From Pseudoxanthomonas yeongjuensis (GTDB lineage: Bacteria > Pseudomonadota > Gammaproteobacteria > Xanthomonadales > Xanthomonadaceae): DNA of 64,000 nucleotides. Shown here piece by piece: positions 1 to 9,724 of this stretch. Each line of letters begins with the position of its first letter. Position 1 is the stretch's first letter. The stretch lies in contig NZ_PDWT01000008.1 in NCBI RefSeq assembly GCF_010093345.1, positions 49,332-113,331 on the forward strand, written 5' to 3'. The notes beneath the pieces are model-generated. The model ran no database searches, was not told the DNA's origin, and was given only the letters and a program-made list of their open reading frames with translations. The translations under genes were made by a program, and so were the position numbers.

Positions 1-2652
1 GGCGACTGCAACGGCAATGCGGTCAGCGGCGATTTCAGCGGTCTTTCCGGTGCGGTGTGGAAGCGGTGCGGCGCCGAGCCCGAACGCCTGGATGCGATCC
101 GTGCCGACCACCACCGCGCCGCGCGCGAAGGTGGGTTCGTTGTACTTGCCGCTGGTATGCAACTGGCCCGGTGCGCTGCGCCACAACAGCTTCAGGGTCA
201 TCGCATCGAACGCGTACAGCACCGGCGCGGGCGCATCCTTGCCGGCCAGGGGCGCGGAGCGGCGCGCGTTCTCGTCCAGTACCCAGACGATCGCATCCCT
301 GGAGCCGTGGCTGCTGACCACGGGGGAGCCCGGATTGCCGAACACCACGCTCTTCTCGGCCGCGTCCCGCTGCAGGTAGGCGGGCTTGCCGGATGCGGTG
401 GCGACCTTCAACCGCACCAGCGAAGGCGGGATGCTGGTCGGCGAACCTTCGCCGTCCTTGTTGTTGCCGGTCATGAAGACGTAACCGCTGCCGTCGGCGG
501 CACGGAAAGAAGCCGGGGTCGAACGCGCCCGCGCCAGGTCCAGCGCCGCATCGTTTTCCGAGTACGGACCGAACACGCTCAACGGTCCGCGTCCGGCGAA
601 TTGCGGCTGGCGCTGCGGCGGCAGCAGTGAACCGTCACTGGCGGCGTCATTGCTGCAGGCTTGGCGGCGATCCAGCCTGCCCGGCAAGCGGTCGCGATCG
701 AGCAGGTAGGCGTTGCCCTGCTTTCCACCGACCACCATGAGATGTGGCGTGCTGGTGCTGCCGGCATCCAGGTCCGGAAGCAGCGAAGCGCCGCTCGAAC
801 CCAGGTCGATATCCATCTTCGCCGTGCCGCAGTAATTGAAGGGCGTGTAGGTGCCTTCGAGTTTCAGCCCGGTGGATGCGGCATCGGAGAGCTTGAGCAC
901 CGATTGGGTCCAGTCGTGGTCCTGTGCGACGAAACCATCGAAGCCGCTGCCGGTCACCACGTATACGTTGCCGGACTTGTCGATCGCCGGACCGCCCGCG
1001 CCCCAGATGCCGCCGCTGCCGCGATGCGGCATGGCGACCGCGGCGAAGGCGCTGTCGACCCTCGCCTTCCGCGTATCCACGGACACCAGCCAGCCGGTTT
1101 CGGTTTCGCCGAAGGTGACGTACAGGCGAGAACCGTTCGGGCTCAGGTTCAGCGCGCCGCGCTGCACGCGGAAATCGAAGCGCCGGGTCGGTGCGACCGG
1201 CACCGGTCCGGCGTTGCGGTTGACCGCGTTGAAGCGCGCCTCGTCCAGTTGCACCGGCCAGCCGGGCAAGACCTTGCCGCTGCCGATATCCAGCGCATAG
1301 GCCTGCCATTTCTTTTCCGGATCGCAACTGGTCAGGTACAGGCGCCCGCGCGCCACGTCGATGACCGGCGTGCTCAATACGCCGGTAGGCACCGCATCCA
1401 GTGGTGCAGGCTGCAACCTGCACGGCTTGCCGAGCTGCGTGCGCCACAGGATCCGTCCGGGCGCGACATCGCCGGCCTTGGCCGCGTTGATGGCGTACGC
1501 GTAGCCATTGTTGCTGGCTGCGAATATCGTGGAAAAGGTTTCGCCCTGGTGCGGACCTGCGCCGATCTTCACCCGCTCCGCGTACACCGGCGAGGCATAC
1601 AGGCGCGGCGGCTGGCCATCGACCGGATCCAGTTGCGGCGACTCCCACAACAATCCGAAAGAGGAACCGCCCACGTTGTCCGGCGTGAGCACGCCTTGCC
1701 TGGAATGCCAGCCGCTGCGTTGCGCGTCGCCATGGAAGGTGGGCGCATCCACGCCCGCCACATGCGAGTCATCCGCTGGGGGAGCCGCGGCCATCGCCTG
1801 TTCGGCGACGCGGGTCGCGGCGGCGGGCGAGGACAGGGTCGCGCCTTCGCGCGGCACCTCGATGTGCGCGGTCCACAGGATCGCGTTGAGCAGGCTCCGG
1901 CGCAGCATCGGCTGGTCCAGCGCGGCCAGGTAGTGCGCACCTGTGAAACCGAAGGAACGGCCGCCTTGCGCGCGTTCGTAAGCCCAGGCCAGGGTGGTCT
2001 TTTCCGGCAGGTCTTCCACCACGCTGGCGCCGTCGCGGTACTGCACGTGCAGCGTGCCGGTCAGGATCGGCGTCACGCCCGTCTTCGCGAAACGCAAGGT
2101 CGGATAGAACTCGTCGCGATAGCGGAAACCGCGCACCCCGTGACTCGACGGATGCGAGGGATCCGCGACCTGCACCTCGACCGTTTCGGTGCTGCGGTCG
2201 AAGGTGCCGAAACGCGCGCCGCCCAACCAGCGCTGTAGGCCGATGGCGGTGTCGTCGACGGGCACCGTGGAGGCCTGGTGCAGGGCCACCAGCCCGACCC
2301 CGCGCCGCATCAGTTCCTCGAACTGGCGGCGGTGGCCGGCATCGAGCAGGGGATGCTTGTCCTGCCCGTCGAAATACAGCACCAGCGTCGATGCGCCATC
2401 GAACGCGGCCGGGTCGTCCGGCCAACCATCGGCGAAGGCTTCGATCTTCGCCCCACGCGCTTCCGGCGCCGAGCGCAGGAACGATTCCAGCAGGCGCACG
2501 CCATCGGGATAGGCGTGACGCGCGGCGCCTTCACTCGGCGTGCCGCCGATCAGGACGATCTTCTTCTGTTCGCCTCCGCCGCAAGCCGCGAGCATGGCCA
2601 CGGCCAGCATCGCGACCACGGCGGCGGGCACGCGCAACAACACCTTGATCAC
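1..2652 (-). CDS. ThuA-like / PQQ-type beta-propeller lipoprotein, 3' end beyond the window
   Basis: The reading frame starts at a GTG (2652) that overlaps the upstream stop as GTGA, and stays open for 884 codons to the window edge, so the C-terminus is missing. The N-terminus is a lipoprotein signal with lipobox LAAC (Cys24), so the product is probably an envelope lipoprotein. Residues about 30-250 resemble the ThuA fold (IVLIGG start, LVLYFDGQDKHPLL, GLVALHQAS). From about residue 300 there are repeated propeller-like strands such as RLYASPVY, NVYVVTGSGFDG and VVGGKQGNAYLLD, as in PQQ-binding-like proteins. It is the last visible gene of the operon that begins with the TonB-dependent receptor. 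ThuA domains occur in carbohydrate-utilisation loci. The substrate here is unknown, and the domain calls are by eye. Confidence 0.75.
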   Translation of the reverse strand, partial: MIKVLLRVPAAVVAMLAVAMLAACGGGEQKKIVLIGGTPSEGAARHAYPDGVRLLESFLRSAPEARGAKIEAFADGWPDDPAAFDGASTLVLYFDGQDKHPLLDAGHRRQFEELMRRGVGLVALHQASTVPVDDTAIGLQRWLGGARFGTFDRSTETVEVQVADPSHPSSHGVRGFRYRDEFYPTLRFAKTGVTPILTGTLHVQYRDGASVVEDLPEKTTLAWAYERAQGGRSFGFTGAHYLAALDQPMLRRSLLNAILWTAHIEVPREGATLSSPAAATRVAEQAMAAAPPADDSHVAGVDAPTFHGDAQRSGWHSRQGVLTPDNVGGSSFGLLWESPQLDPVDGQPPRLYASPVYAERVKIGAGPHQGETFSTIFAASNNGYAYAINAAKAGDVAPGRILWRTQLGKPCRLQPAPLDAVPTGVLSTPVIDVARGRLYLTSCDPEKKWQAYALDIGSGKVLPGWPVQLDEARFNAVNRNAGPVPVAPTRRFDFRVQRGALNLSPNGSRLYVTFGETETGWLVSVDTRKARVDSAFAAVAMPHRGSGGIWGAGGPAIDKSGNVYVVTGSGFDGFVAQDHDWTQSVLKLSDAASTGLKLEGTYTPFNYCGTAKMDIDLGSSGASLLPDLDAGSTSTPHLMVVGGKQGNAYLLDRDRLPGRLDRRQACSNDAASDGSLLPPQRQPQFAGRGPLSVFGPYSENDAALDLARARSTPASFRAADGSGYVFMTGNNKDGEGSPTSIPPSLVRLKVATASGKPAYLQRDAAEKSVVFGNPGSPVVSSHGSRDAIVWVLDENARRSAPLAGKDAPAPVLYAFDAMTLKLLWRSAPGQLHTSGKYNEPTFARGAVVVGTDRIQAFGLGAAPLPHRTGKTAEIAADRIAVAVA

Positions 2653-4838
2653 ACCGCGTCCGCCACGCAGCGGAAACCGATGCAACCCGAGCGGTCCTTG
2701 CACGGCGCCATCAGCAGGTACTTGCCGTGCTGGTCCAGGCGGTAGGCCTGCGGGAAATACCAGTGCGAGGTCTGCGGCTGGTAGGCGCTGCCGCCGCGCA
2801 GGACCGCGGCGCGGGTGTGCTCGTCCTGGTATTCGTCGGTCCACTGCCAGACGTTGCCGACCATATCCTCGACCCCGAACGGACTGGCGCCCTGCGGATG
2901 GGCATCGACATCGTCGGGCGGCAGCAGCCGGCGGCCGCGATTGGCCCGCGGCAGGAAGCCGCTCTCCCAGTCGTCGCCCCACGGATACAGGCGGCCATCA
3001 TCGCCCTGCGCGGCGTATTGCCATTCCCACTCGTGCGGCAGGCGCTTGCCGGCCCACTGCGCATAGGCGCGGGCATCCTCCAGCGACACCCAGGTGACCG
3101 GCTTGTTGTCCCAGCCGGCACGCGGTGCGCCGTCCTTCCAGTCGGCGAGGAAGTTGTGATCGTCCTTCGGCCAGTAGCCGCTGGCGTCGATGAAACGCTT
3201 GAATTGTGCATTGGTGACCGGGTAACGGTCGATGTGGAACGACTTCAGGGTCATGCGCTGGCGGTGATGGCGGCGCGGACAGTCTTCCCATGGATACTGG
3301 AAATCCTGTCCGGCCCAGTTGAAACCCTCGATTTCTATGCCGCCGACCTGGAACAGGAATTCGCCTGCGGGAATCCTGAGCATGCCTTCCGGCGCGAGCG
3401 CTTGCGCCGCGGTCGGCGCGATGGCGACCTGTTGCTGCGCCACCGGCTTCCATGCGGCGGAATAGCCGCCAAGCGGGGTTTTGGCCGAATCGTGCATCGC
3501 CTGCAGGAACGTCGACAGGCCGGCTTCGTCGGCACCGGCATGCAAAGCCAGCAATGCGCCGAAACCGCGCGCTTCCATCGGCAACTCGACGATGGCGTCG
3601 CCATCGATCACCCGCGGCTGCAGCTCGACTCCGTTCCAGGCATCGAAATAACGCGCTCCCTCGACATGGGGCACGGCCAGTTGCTCGCCATCGACGGCGT
3701 ATTCGTTGCGGTTGATCAAGGTCCACAGCGCACGGCCGGCGCCAGGGAAGCGACTGATGAAGATCCCGGCCTGCAAGCTGCGCTGGTAGGGTTCCCAGTC
3801 CAGGCTGACCATCAAGGGCGCGAACTGACGCTCGATCGCGGCGATGCGGCGCAAGGCCTCGCCATCGCGTGGGGTGAACCGGTTGTACAGGCCCCAGATG
3901 TTTTCCCAGGCGTTGTAGCCGATGCCGTTGAAGAAGATGTATTGCAGGTCGTGGTTGCGGTTGCGGCCCCAGCGGTTCTCGTAGTTGACCATGTGGCGTG
4001 GTTCCAGCCACTTCCACTTGGACACCGGCGGCACCGGCCCATCGGGTGCTTTCTTGCCCCAGCTCTGCACGTTCCAGATCAACTGCTCCTCGGAGCTGAT
4101 CGTCGATTCGGGCTGCACCACCACCGGCTGGCCGAGCTTGTCGCAGGCATCGAAGAACGCGCGCGGCACGCCATTGAAGGTGTCGCCATTGATGCCGTCG
4201 GCGCCCACTGCCTTGACGATTTCCGCCAGCCCGTCCCAATGCGTGGTGCCCGGATCGCGGGTGCCGTGGTCCCACGGCTTGGCCGGCAGGAACACCTTGA
4301 CCCCGCGCTTCTGGAACGCCTGCACCGCGCCGCGCAAACCGTCGAGGCCGCCGGGCAGGCTGTGGGCCAGGTCGAACTGGTTGCGGTCGTCGATGCCGAT
4401 ATTCGGGTAGATGTACCAGATCAGCACGCTGTCCAGGCCGCCGAAGCGCGCCTCCAGATCGTCGAGGTAACGGTCGACGGTGTACTCGCCCTTCACCGGA
4501 TCGTAGAAGTAGCGGTCTTCCACCATCATCTGCGCGTGCACGAAATTGCGCTGCGCCCATTGCAGTTCCGGGCGACGGTAATTGCCGTCGTCGTAGCCGA
4601 TCCGCACCAGGTGTTCGCGGCGCCAGTCCTTCAGTTCGGCCAGCCAGTCGGCGGAACTGGCATTGGCGTCGATCATCCACTGGCCGATATCGGCGAACGG
4701 CCAGCCCGGCGCCTTGCCCGGCGTGGGCAGGTAACGCCCGGTGGTGACGTGCGAGAACTTGTATTCGGTCTTGATCGGCGCCGGCCCGTAATCGGGCGTT
4801 TCGTTGTCGTAATCCGGCGTCTGGTAGGGCGTGGTCAT
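2649..4838 (-). CDS. Glycosidase-like barrel fused to FGE/SUMF1-like domain
   Basis: The protein has about 729 residues. Residues 1 to about 470 look like a TIM-barrel glycoside-hydrolase relative (VLIWYIYPNIGI, GADGINGDTFNG, VVVQPESTIS), followed by a beta-rich segment. From about residue 484 to the end is a formylglycine-generating-enzyme-like (SUMF1/EgtB/PvdO) domain (IPAGEF, YPVTNAQFKRFI, VTWVSLEDARAYAQWAGKRLP, LYPWGD, GNVWQW, LRGGS, IGFRCV). The catalytic cysteine pair of true FGEs near RGGS is absent, so a sulfatase-activating role is unlikely. No signal peptide is visible. Start 4838 has AGGA four bases upstream; an ATG at 4850 is possible. The stop overlaps the start of the next gene by four bases. 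Confidence 0.78.
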   Translation of the reverse strand: MTTPYQTPDYDNETPDYGPAPIKTEYKFSHVTTGRYLPTPGKAPGWPFADIGQWMIDANASSADWLAELKDWRREHLVRIGYDDGNYRRPELQWAQRNFVHAQMMVEDRYFYDPVKGEYTVDRYLDDLEARFGGLDSVLIWYIYPNIGIDDRNQFDLAHSLPGGLDGLRGAVQAFQKRGVKVFLPAKPWDHGTRDPGTTHWDGLAEIVKAVGADGINGDTFNGVPRAFFDACDKLGQPVVVQPESTISSEEQLIWNVQSWGKKAPDGPVPPVSKWKWLEPRHMVNYENRWGRNRNHDLQYIFFNGIGYNAWENIWGLYNRFTPRDGEALRRIAAIERQFAPLMVSLDWEPYQRSLQAGIFISRFPGAGRALWTLINRNEYAVDGEQLAVPHVEGARYFDAWNGVELQPRVIDGDAIVELPMEARGFGALLALHAGADEAGLSTFLQAMHDSAKTPLGGYSAAWKPVAQQQVAIAPTAAQALAPEGMLRIPAGEFLFQVGGIEIEGFNWAGQDFQYPWEDCPRRHHRQRMTLKSFHIDRYPVTNAQFKRFIDASGYWPKDDHNFLADWKDGAPRAGWDNKPVTWVSLEDARAYAQWAGKRLPHEWEWQYAAQGDDGRLYPWGDDWESGFLPRANRGRRLLPPDDVDAHPQGASPFGVEDMVGNVWQWTDEYQDEHTRAAVLRGGSAYQPQTSHWYFPQAYRLDQHGKYLLMAPCKDRSGCIGFRCVADAV

Positions 4839-4873
4839 CAGGTCCTGCATCCAGCGATAAACAAATGGGGGAT

Positions 4874-5827
4874 TCAGCCGAAGCCGCAATAGGCGGCCAG
4901 TGCTGCGACGGCCTGCGGGGAGTGGACGGCAGCCGGATCCTGCAACAGCGCCTGCACCTCTTCCCACGCGGGGATGCTGGATTGTGCGCCCAGACGGGTG
5001 CAGGTCAATGCCGATGCGGCGCTGGCATGGCGCAAGGCATCGGCCATGGGCAGCTGCCTGCACAATGCGGCGGCCAGGGCGCCGCAAAAAGTATCGCCAG
5101 CGGCGGTGGTATCGACGGCCTGCACCTTGAATCCCGGTTGCAGGAAGAACTCCCCGCCCTGCCTTGCGCAGCAACCGCGCGCGCCCAGGGTCACCACCAC
5201 GCAAGGCACGTCGAGCTGCGCCAGGCATTCGTTGACGGTTCCGTTATGTCCGGTGAGGGCGGCCAGTTCGCCCTCGTTGACGATCAGCACGTCCACCGAT
5301 CGCAACAGCTCGGTCGGCAGCGCGCGCGCGGGCGCCGCGTTGAGCACGACCTGCACGCCCGCCGCGCGTGCCGCCAGCGCGAACGCGGTGACCGCTTCCA
5401 GCGGCGTCTCCAGTTGCAACAGCAGATGGCTTACTTCGTGCAACGAGGAAAGTTCGTCGCCGCGCAGCGCAGCATTGGCGCCCGGGGCCACGGTGATCGC
5501 GTTCTCGGCATCATCGGACAGGCAGATGAAGGCGGTGCCGGTCGGTAATGCGCTGCGCACGACCTGCAACTCCACGCAGGCTCCTTCCAGCGAATCTTCC
5601 AGGCTGGCAGCGAAGGAGTCGTTGCCCAACGCCAGCAACATGCGGGTTCGCACGTCGCCCGCGCGCGCGCAGGCCACGGCCTGGTTGGCGCCCTTTCCAC
5701 CCGGAAAGGTTGCGAAGTCGCGTCCGAGCACGGTTTCGCCGGGCGCCGGCACATGCGAGGCGCGGACCACGAAATCAAGGTTGGCGGAACCGGCCACCAG
5801 CAAGGTGTCGCGAACCCGCGCGTTCAT
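4874..5827 (-). CDS. rbsK: Ribokinase-like PfkB-family sugar kinase
   Basis: This 317-residue cytosolic kinase is of normal ribokinase length. It carries the two PfkB signatures: GGKGANQAVA near residue 45 and DTTAAGDTFCGAL near residue 250, which holds the catalytic Asp and the anion hole. It should phosphorylate a pentose or related sugar with ATP. The start ATG overlaps the stop of the serine hydrolase gene as ATGA, implying translational coupling, and the next gene follows closely. A sugar kinase inside a receptor operon suggests the imported molecule is finally fed to metabolism as a phosphorylated sugar. Ribose specificity is a family default, not shown here. Confidence 0.88.
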   Translation of the reverse strand: MNARVRDTLLVAGSANLDFVVRASHVPAPGETVLGRDFATFPGGKGANQAVACARAGDVRTRMLLALGNDSFAASLEDSLEGACVELQVVRSALPTGTAFICLSDDAENAITVAPGANAALRGDELSSLHEVSHLLLQLETPLEAVTAFALAARAAGVQVVLNAAPARALPTELLRSVDVLIVNEGELAALTGHNGTVNECLAQLDVPCVVVTLGARGCCARQGGEFFLQPGFKVQAVDTTAAGDTFCGALAAALCRQLPMADALRHASAASALTCTRLGAQSSIPAWEEVQALLQDPAAVHSPQAVAALAAYCGFG

Positions 5828-7179
5828 CGCACCAGCGCCTGGTAGACCAGGTTGTAGAACGGCGTGGCAAGCCGCGGCAGGTCGTTGGCCGCACCGTTGG
5901 GAAGGTGCTGCAGGAGCAGGATCGAGATCATCCGTTCCTTCGGATCGATGGAAAAGTAGGTGGAAGCCGCGCCCGACCAGCCGAACTGGCCGACCGATCC
6001 CAGGCGTCCCTTGCGGGCCGGGTCGAGCAGCACCGAACCGCCCAGGCCGAAGCCTTCGGCATCGCTGAACTGGGTGACCGGCGGATCGAGAAAGGTCAGG
6101 TGATTGACCATCATCTGCTCGACGGTCTTGCGGCCGAGTATCGACACGCCATCGAGGCTGCCGCCGTCGAGCAGCATCCGGCACAGGCGCATGAAATCCG
6201 GCGCGGTGGAATAGAGTCCGCCGGCACCGCTGTAGTAGGGATTCAGCATCGCGCCGGGATCCACCGCACTGGGGCCGTCGTCCAGGCGCAGCTTGCCGTC
6301 GCTGCCCATGACGGTGATGTCGACGATGCGGTCGCGTTTGTTCGTCGGCACGCTGAAACCGGTGTCGGCCATGCGCAGCGGATCGAACAGACGTTGCTGC
6401 AGGAACGCATCGAAGCGTTGCCCGCCGACCACTTCCACCACCCGGGCCAGCACTTCCAGTTGGGTGCCGTCGTAGCTGAAGCGCGTGCCTGGTTCGACCG
6501 CCAACGGTACCCGGCTCAAGCGGTGCGAGAATTCCTGGAGGTCGGCCGAGCCGTGCAGGTCCGCACGCTCCAGCAATCTGGTCGCTTCTTCATAGCCCGC
6601 GCCACCGGTGGCGAAGCCGGCCGTATGCGTGAGCAGCTGGTGCAGGGTGATCTTGTTCTCCGCGGGACGCAGCTGCGGCGCATCGGCGGTGCCGCCCGCG
6701 AACACCTTCATGCCTGCGAACTCCGGCAGGAATTTCTCCAGCGGATCGTCCAGGTTCAACTTGCCCTCTTCCATCAGCATCAGCACCGCGATCGTGGTCG
6801 CGGTCTTGGTCATGGAATAGATGCGGAAGATGGAATCGGCGCGCATCGGCGCGCTGCGGGCGAGGTCGCGATAGCCATAGGCCTGCGACTGGACCACGTC
6901 GTCGTCGCGCACGACCAGGCTCACCGCACCGAGGTAGCCGTGCGCGTCGGTGGCCTTGTGCAGGAATCCGTCCAAACGCTGCAGGCGTTCTGCCGGGAAC
7001 CGGGAAGAATCGGCGCCCGCGCCTGCAGGACTGGCTGGCAGGGAAGCGGCGATGGCAGGCGCCGCGCCGAAGCAGGAGAACAGCAAGCCCAGCGCACCGG
7101 CCTTCGCCACGCCAGCGATCGAAAGCCGCCCGCGGGAAGGCCGGGCGGCTTTGCTGCTTGCGTGGCCATGGTCGGCCAC
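5824..7179 (-). CDS. Serine hydrolase, beta-lactamase class C / EstB-like
   Basis: The protein has 451 residues, with an export signal ending near residue 45 (AIAAS). The catalytic SxxK motif is SMTK (Ser122) and the tyrosine motif is YDG at Tyr236, where YxN is usual. The C-terminal region has the GWSGAAST motif of EstB-like esterases in place of the KTG triad of beta-lactamases. It is therefore more likely a periplasmic esterase or peptidase than an antibiotic-resistance enzyme. It lies 17 bases downstream of the TonB-dependent receptor and overlaps the kinase gene by four bases, so it is probably co-transcribed and acts on the imported substrate. Confidence 0.88.
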   Translation of the reverse strand: MADHGHASSKAARPSRGRLSIAGVAKAGALGLLFSCFGAAPAIAASLPASPAGAGADSSRFPAERLQRLDGFLHKATDAHGYLGAVSLVVRDDDVVQSQAYGYRDLARSAPMRADSIFRIYSMTKTATTIAVLMLMEEGKLNLDDPLEKFLPEFAGMKVFAGGTADAPQLRPAENKITLHQLLTHTAGFATGGAGYEEATRLLERADLHGSADLQEFSHRLSRVPLAVEPGTRFSYDGTQLEVLARVVEVVGGQRFDAFLQQRLFDPLRMADTGFSVPTNKRDRIVDITVMGSDGKLRLDDGPSAVDPGAMLNPYYSGAGGLYSTAPDFMRLCRMLLDGGSLDGVSILGRKTVEQMMVNHLTFLDPPVTQFSDAEGFGLGGSVLLDPARKGRLGSVGQFGWSGAASTYFSIDPKERMISILLLQHLPNGAANDLPRLATPFYNLVYQALVR

Positions 7180-7196
7180 CGTGGATCGACCTGGGT

Positions 7197-9443
7197 TCAG
7201 AACGTCAGCTCATAGGTAAGGGAAGTCATGCGGCCGCGACCGGCGAAGTAGTTCTTGTAGAAATCGACCTGCGACCAGCTGAGCACGTACTGCTTGTCGG
7301 TCAGGTTTTCGATGCCCACGGTGAAGCGGCCGTATTTCTCCATCTTGTAGGTCGCGCTGAGGTCGAACAGCGTGTAGCCCTTGGTGTGTTCCTCGAATTC
7401 GTATTCTTCGCCATCGAACTCGCGCACGTCGGTAGCCGACAGATCCCTCGACAGCAGCTTGGTCGCACTCAGGGTCACGCCGGCTTCGGGCACGAAATTC
7501 CAGGTCACCGATGCCCCGATCTTGTCGGGGTTGATGTCCGACACGCCGATAGGCTTGTTCAAGCCGCCGGCCGGGTAGCGCCCTTCAAGGTCCGAATTCC
7601 AGAATGAGGTCTTGCCGCGGATACGCGAATACAGCGCGCTGGCCTTCCATTCGTCGGTAAAGCGCCATTCGCCGCTCAGCTCGACGCCCTTGATCCGGGT
7701 CGGCGCACGATTGAGGACATAGTCGTTGGTTTCGGGATCGACCGAGAGCGAGGTACCGAAAGGCGATCTTGAGTCGTAATAGGAACCACCCAGCGAACCC
7801 TTTTCGCCGCGCCAGTTGAAACCGAATTCCCGGTTGTCGACGATGATCGGCTGGATGTCGCGGATGCGATCAACCGATTGCCCGGGCACATTGATGTTGC
7901 GCAGCGGGATGCCGATGTTGGGCAGGCCGAAACCCTCGCCGTAGGAGCCGAACACCGACCACTCGTCGGTGATGCGCCAGATCGCGCCGAAGTTGACCAG
8001 GCTCTCCGTGTACTTCACGCCGCCGCCTTCCACGAACACGCTGTTCCGGTACGGCGTGGTGGTGTAGCTGTCGACCTTCAATTCGCCGTTCTCGTGCCGA
8101 TAGCCACCGCTCAGGGTGACCGGGCCCAGGTCGTAGCTCAGCTGCACATAGGGCGCCGTGCTGGTGTATTCCATCGGCGGCACCCACAAGCGATCGGTCA
8201 GAGCCAGACGCTGCTGCGCTTCATCGTAGACATAGTCGACGCCGACGCGCAATTCCAGGCCGGAAACATCGAACAGGGAAGAGCGCACCCACGACGGACG
8301 GAATCCGTATTTCTTGGTGTCGATTTCGGACTGGTCGTAGATGCGGTCGGCCTCGTCGAAGTCGTCGTCCACCTTCACCAGCTGCTTGTCGTCGCCGTTC
8401 TCGGGCAGGTAACGCATCGCCTGGTCGGCCCAGTAGCCGTTGAGCAGCAAAGTGCCGCCGAAGAAATCGCCGTTGCTGTACACCAGGTTGAACTGCTCGA
8501 AGTCGTTGATCTCGGCCTTGCTGCCGAAGATATGGCCGCGCTCGGCGGTGTTGGTGACCGGGACCGGGCACTCGACCGGGTCGTAGCGGCAGCCATCGAC
8601 CCCGATGTAGTCGCCGTTGCCTTCGATCTTGAAGCGGCTGTAGCTGGCCTGCAGCCGCTGCATGCCGTCCTCGCCGAAATTGATGCCGCCCTTCAGGAAC
8701 AGGTTCCGGGCCTCGGAATCGGAGACCGAGCCGCTGGTGTTCATGCCCACGCGGCGACCGTCGGCGTCGTAGGCCATGCCGCGGTCGATGACCGATGCGC
8801 CCATCACCAGGTCGTAGTTGTCCTGCTTGCGCATGAAGTTCAGGCCGACCTTCCAGCCGCTGCTGTCGTCGGCGAATTGACTGGAGTAGCGCGTCACCAG
8901 GCGGAATTCATTGCCCTCCTTCTGCGGCACGGCGGACAGATAGTTGATGATGCCGCCAGCCGCGCCGATGCCTTCCGACGCCGAAGGCCCGTTGATGACC
9001 TCGATGCGGTCGATCATGCCCATGTCGGTGAAGGTCGCGCTGCGATTGCCCTCGCGCAGCGGCGAGCCCTGCGGAATGCCATCGAACAGGCGCAGCGCGA
9101 TGCGGCCGCGCAGGGTTTCGCCGGAATTGCTCATCGCCTGCGACGACTCCGCATAGCCGGGCACGGTGCGCGCCAGCACCGCGGTCGCGTCTTCGGTCAC
9201 CGCCAGGGTGTTCTTGATTTCTTCTTTCGACACCAGGGTGATCGCCCCTGGGATCTTGTCGATCGCCTTGGGGCTGCGCGTGCCGGTGACGACGACGCTT
9301 TCCAGGTCGACCGCGTCGAGCTTCCTTTTCGCCTCCTCGGTCTGGTCCGGATCGGCAGGCACGGCGGCCTGCTGCGCGTGGACGCTGGCGCTGACGGCGG
9401 CCGCCAACAGGAAAATGCCGAATGTGGCCGGTACGTGCTTCAT
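7197..9443 (-). CDS. TonB-dependent outer-membrane receptor
   Basis: The protein has 748 residues with a signal peptide (cleavage near VHA-QQ). A TonB box-like stretch, DLESVVVTGTR, begins at about residue 46. The plug domain follows (GETLRGRIALRLFDGIP, IDRIEVINGPSASEGIGAAGG), then a long beta-barrel ending in a terminal Phe (LTYELTF), as expected for BAM substrates. It imports a ligand across the outer membrane using TonB energy. The plug resembles siderophore-type receptors, but the operon carries sugar-related enzymes, so the ligand is open. It is first in a five-gene unit transcribed leftwards, and the 460-base gap upstream probably holds its promoter. Confidence 0.93.
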   Translation of the reverse strand: MKHVPATFGIFLLAAAVSASVHAQQAAVPADPDQTEEAKRKLDAVDLESVVVTGTRSPKAIDKIPGAITLVSKEEIKNTLAVTEDATAVLARTVPGYAESSQAMSNSGETLRGRIALRLFDGIPQGSPLREGNRSATFTDMGMIDRIEVINGPSASEGIGAAGGIINYLSAVPQKEGNEFRLVTRYSSQFADDSSGWKVGLNFMRKQDNYDLVMGASVIDRGMAYDADGRRVGMNTSGSVSDSEARNLFLKGGINFGEDGMQRLQASYSRFKIEGNGDYIGVDGCRYDPVECPVPVTNTAERGHIFGSKAEINDFEQFNLVYSNGDFFGGTLLLNGYWADQAMRYLPENGDDKQLVKVDDDFDEADRIYDQSEIDTKKYGFRPSWVRSSLFDVSGLELRVGVDYVYDEAQQRLALTDRLWVPPMEYTSTAPYVQLSYDLGPVTLSGGYRHENGELKVDSYTTTPYRNSVFVEGGGVKYTESLVNFGAIWRITDEWSVFGSYGEGFGLPNIGIPLRNINVPGQSVDRIRDIQPIIVDNREFGFNWRGEKGSLGGSYYDSRSPFGTSLSVDPETNDYVLNRAPTRIKGVELSGEWRFTDEWKASALYSRIRGKTSFWNSDLEGRYPAGGLNKPIGVSDINPDKIGASVTWNFVPEAGVTLSATKLLSRDLSATDVREFDGEEYEFEEHTKGYTLFDLSATYKMEKYGRFTVGIENLTDKQYVLSWSQVDFYKNYFAGRGRMTSLTYELTF

Positions 9444-9724
9444 GGTGTCTGATCTCTAATGGATTTTTTGTTCTTCAGAGACGCGTAGCTACGCGGCTCC
9501 CCCGTTTGCGTATGCGTCTGCAGTGCGCTGCGCCCTGCGTGCCAAGCATCCCCTCCAGGACGCTTACGTGAAGCCCCGACATTTGATTGAGGCGAGACTA
9601 GGCGCTGGGAGACGGGAATAGAACCGCGCCGGACTATGTTCAGAGTCTAGTTTTTGTTGCTTACCAGTCCGCAACTCATGGCGCACCGCAACAAAGCCGT
9701 CTTTGCCCCCAAGGGAAATTCCGC

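Noticed and set aside
661..2238. A 525-codon open frame on the plus strand
   Set aside because: It is antisense to the ThuA-propeller gene and shows no recognisable protein motif. Long antisense frames are normal in this high-GC DNA.
2649..4838. FGE-like domain as a true sulfatase-activating enzyme
   Set aside because: The catalytic cysteine pair near RGGS is absent and no sulfatase gene lies nearby.
2727..4892. A 721-codon open frame on the plus strand
   Set aside because: It is the mirror of the FGE-like fusion gene. The composition is typical of shadow frames, and the true frame has clear domain motifs.
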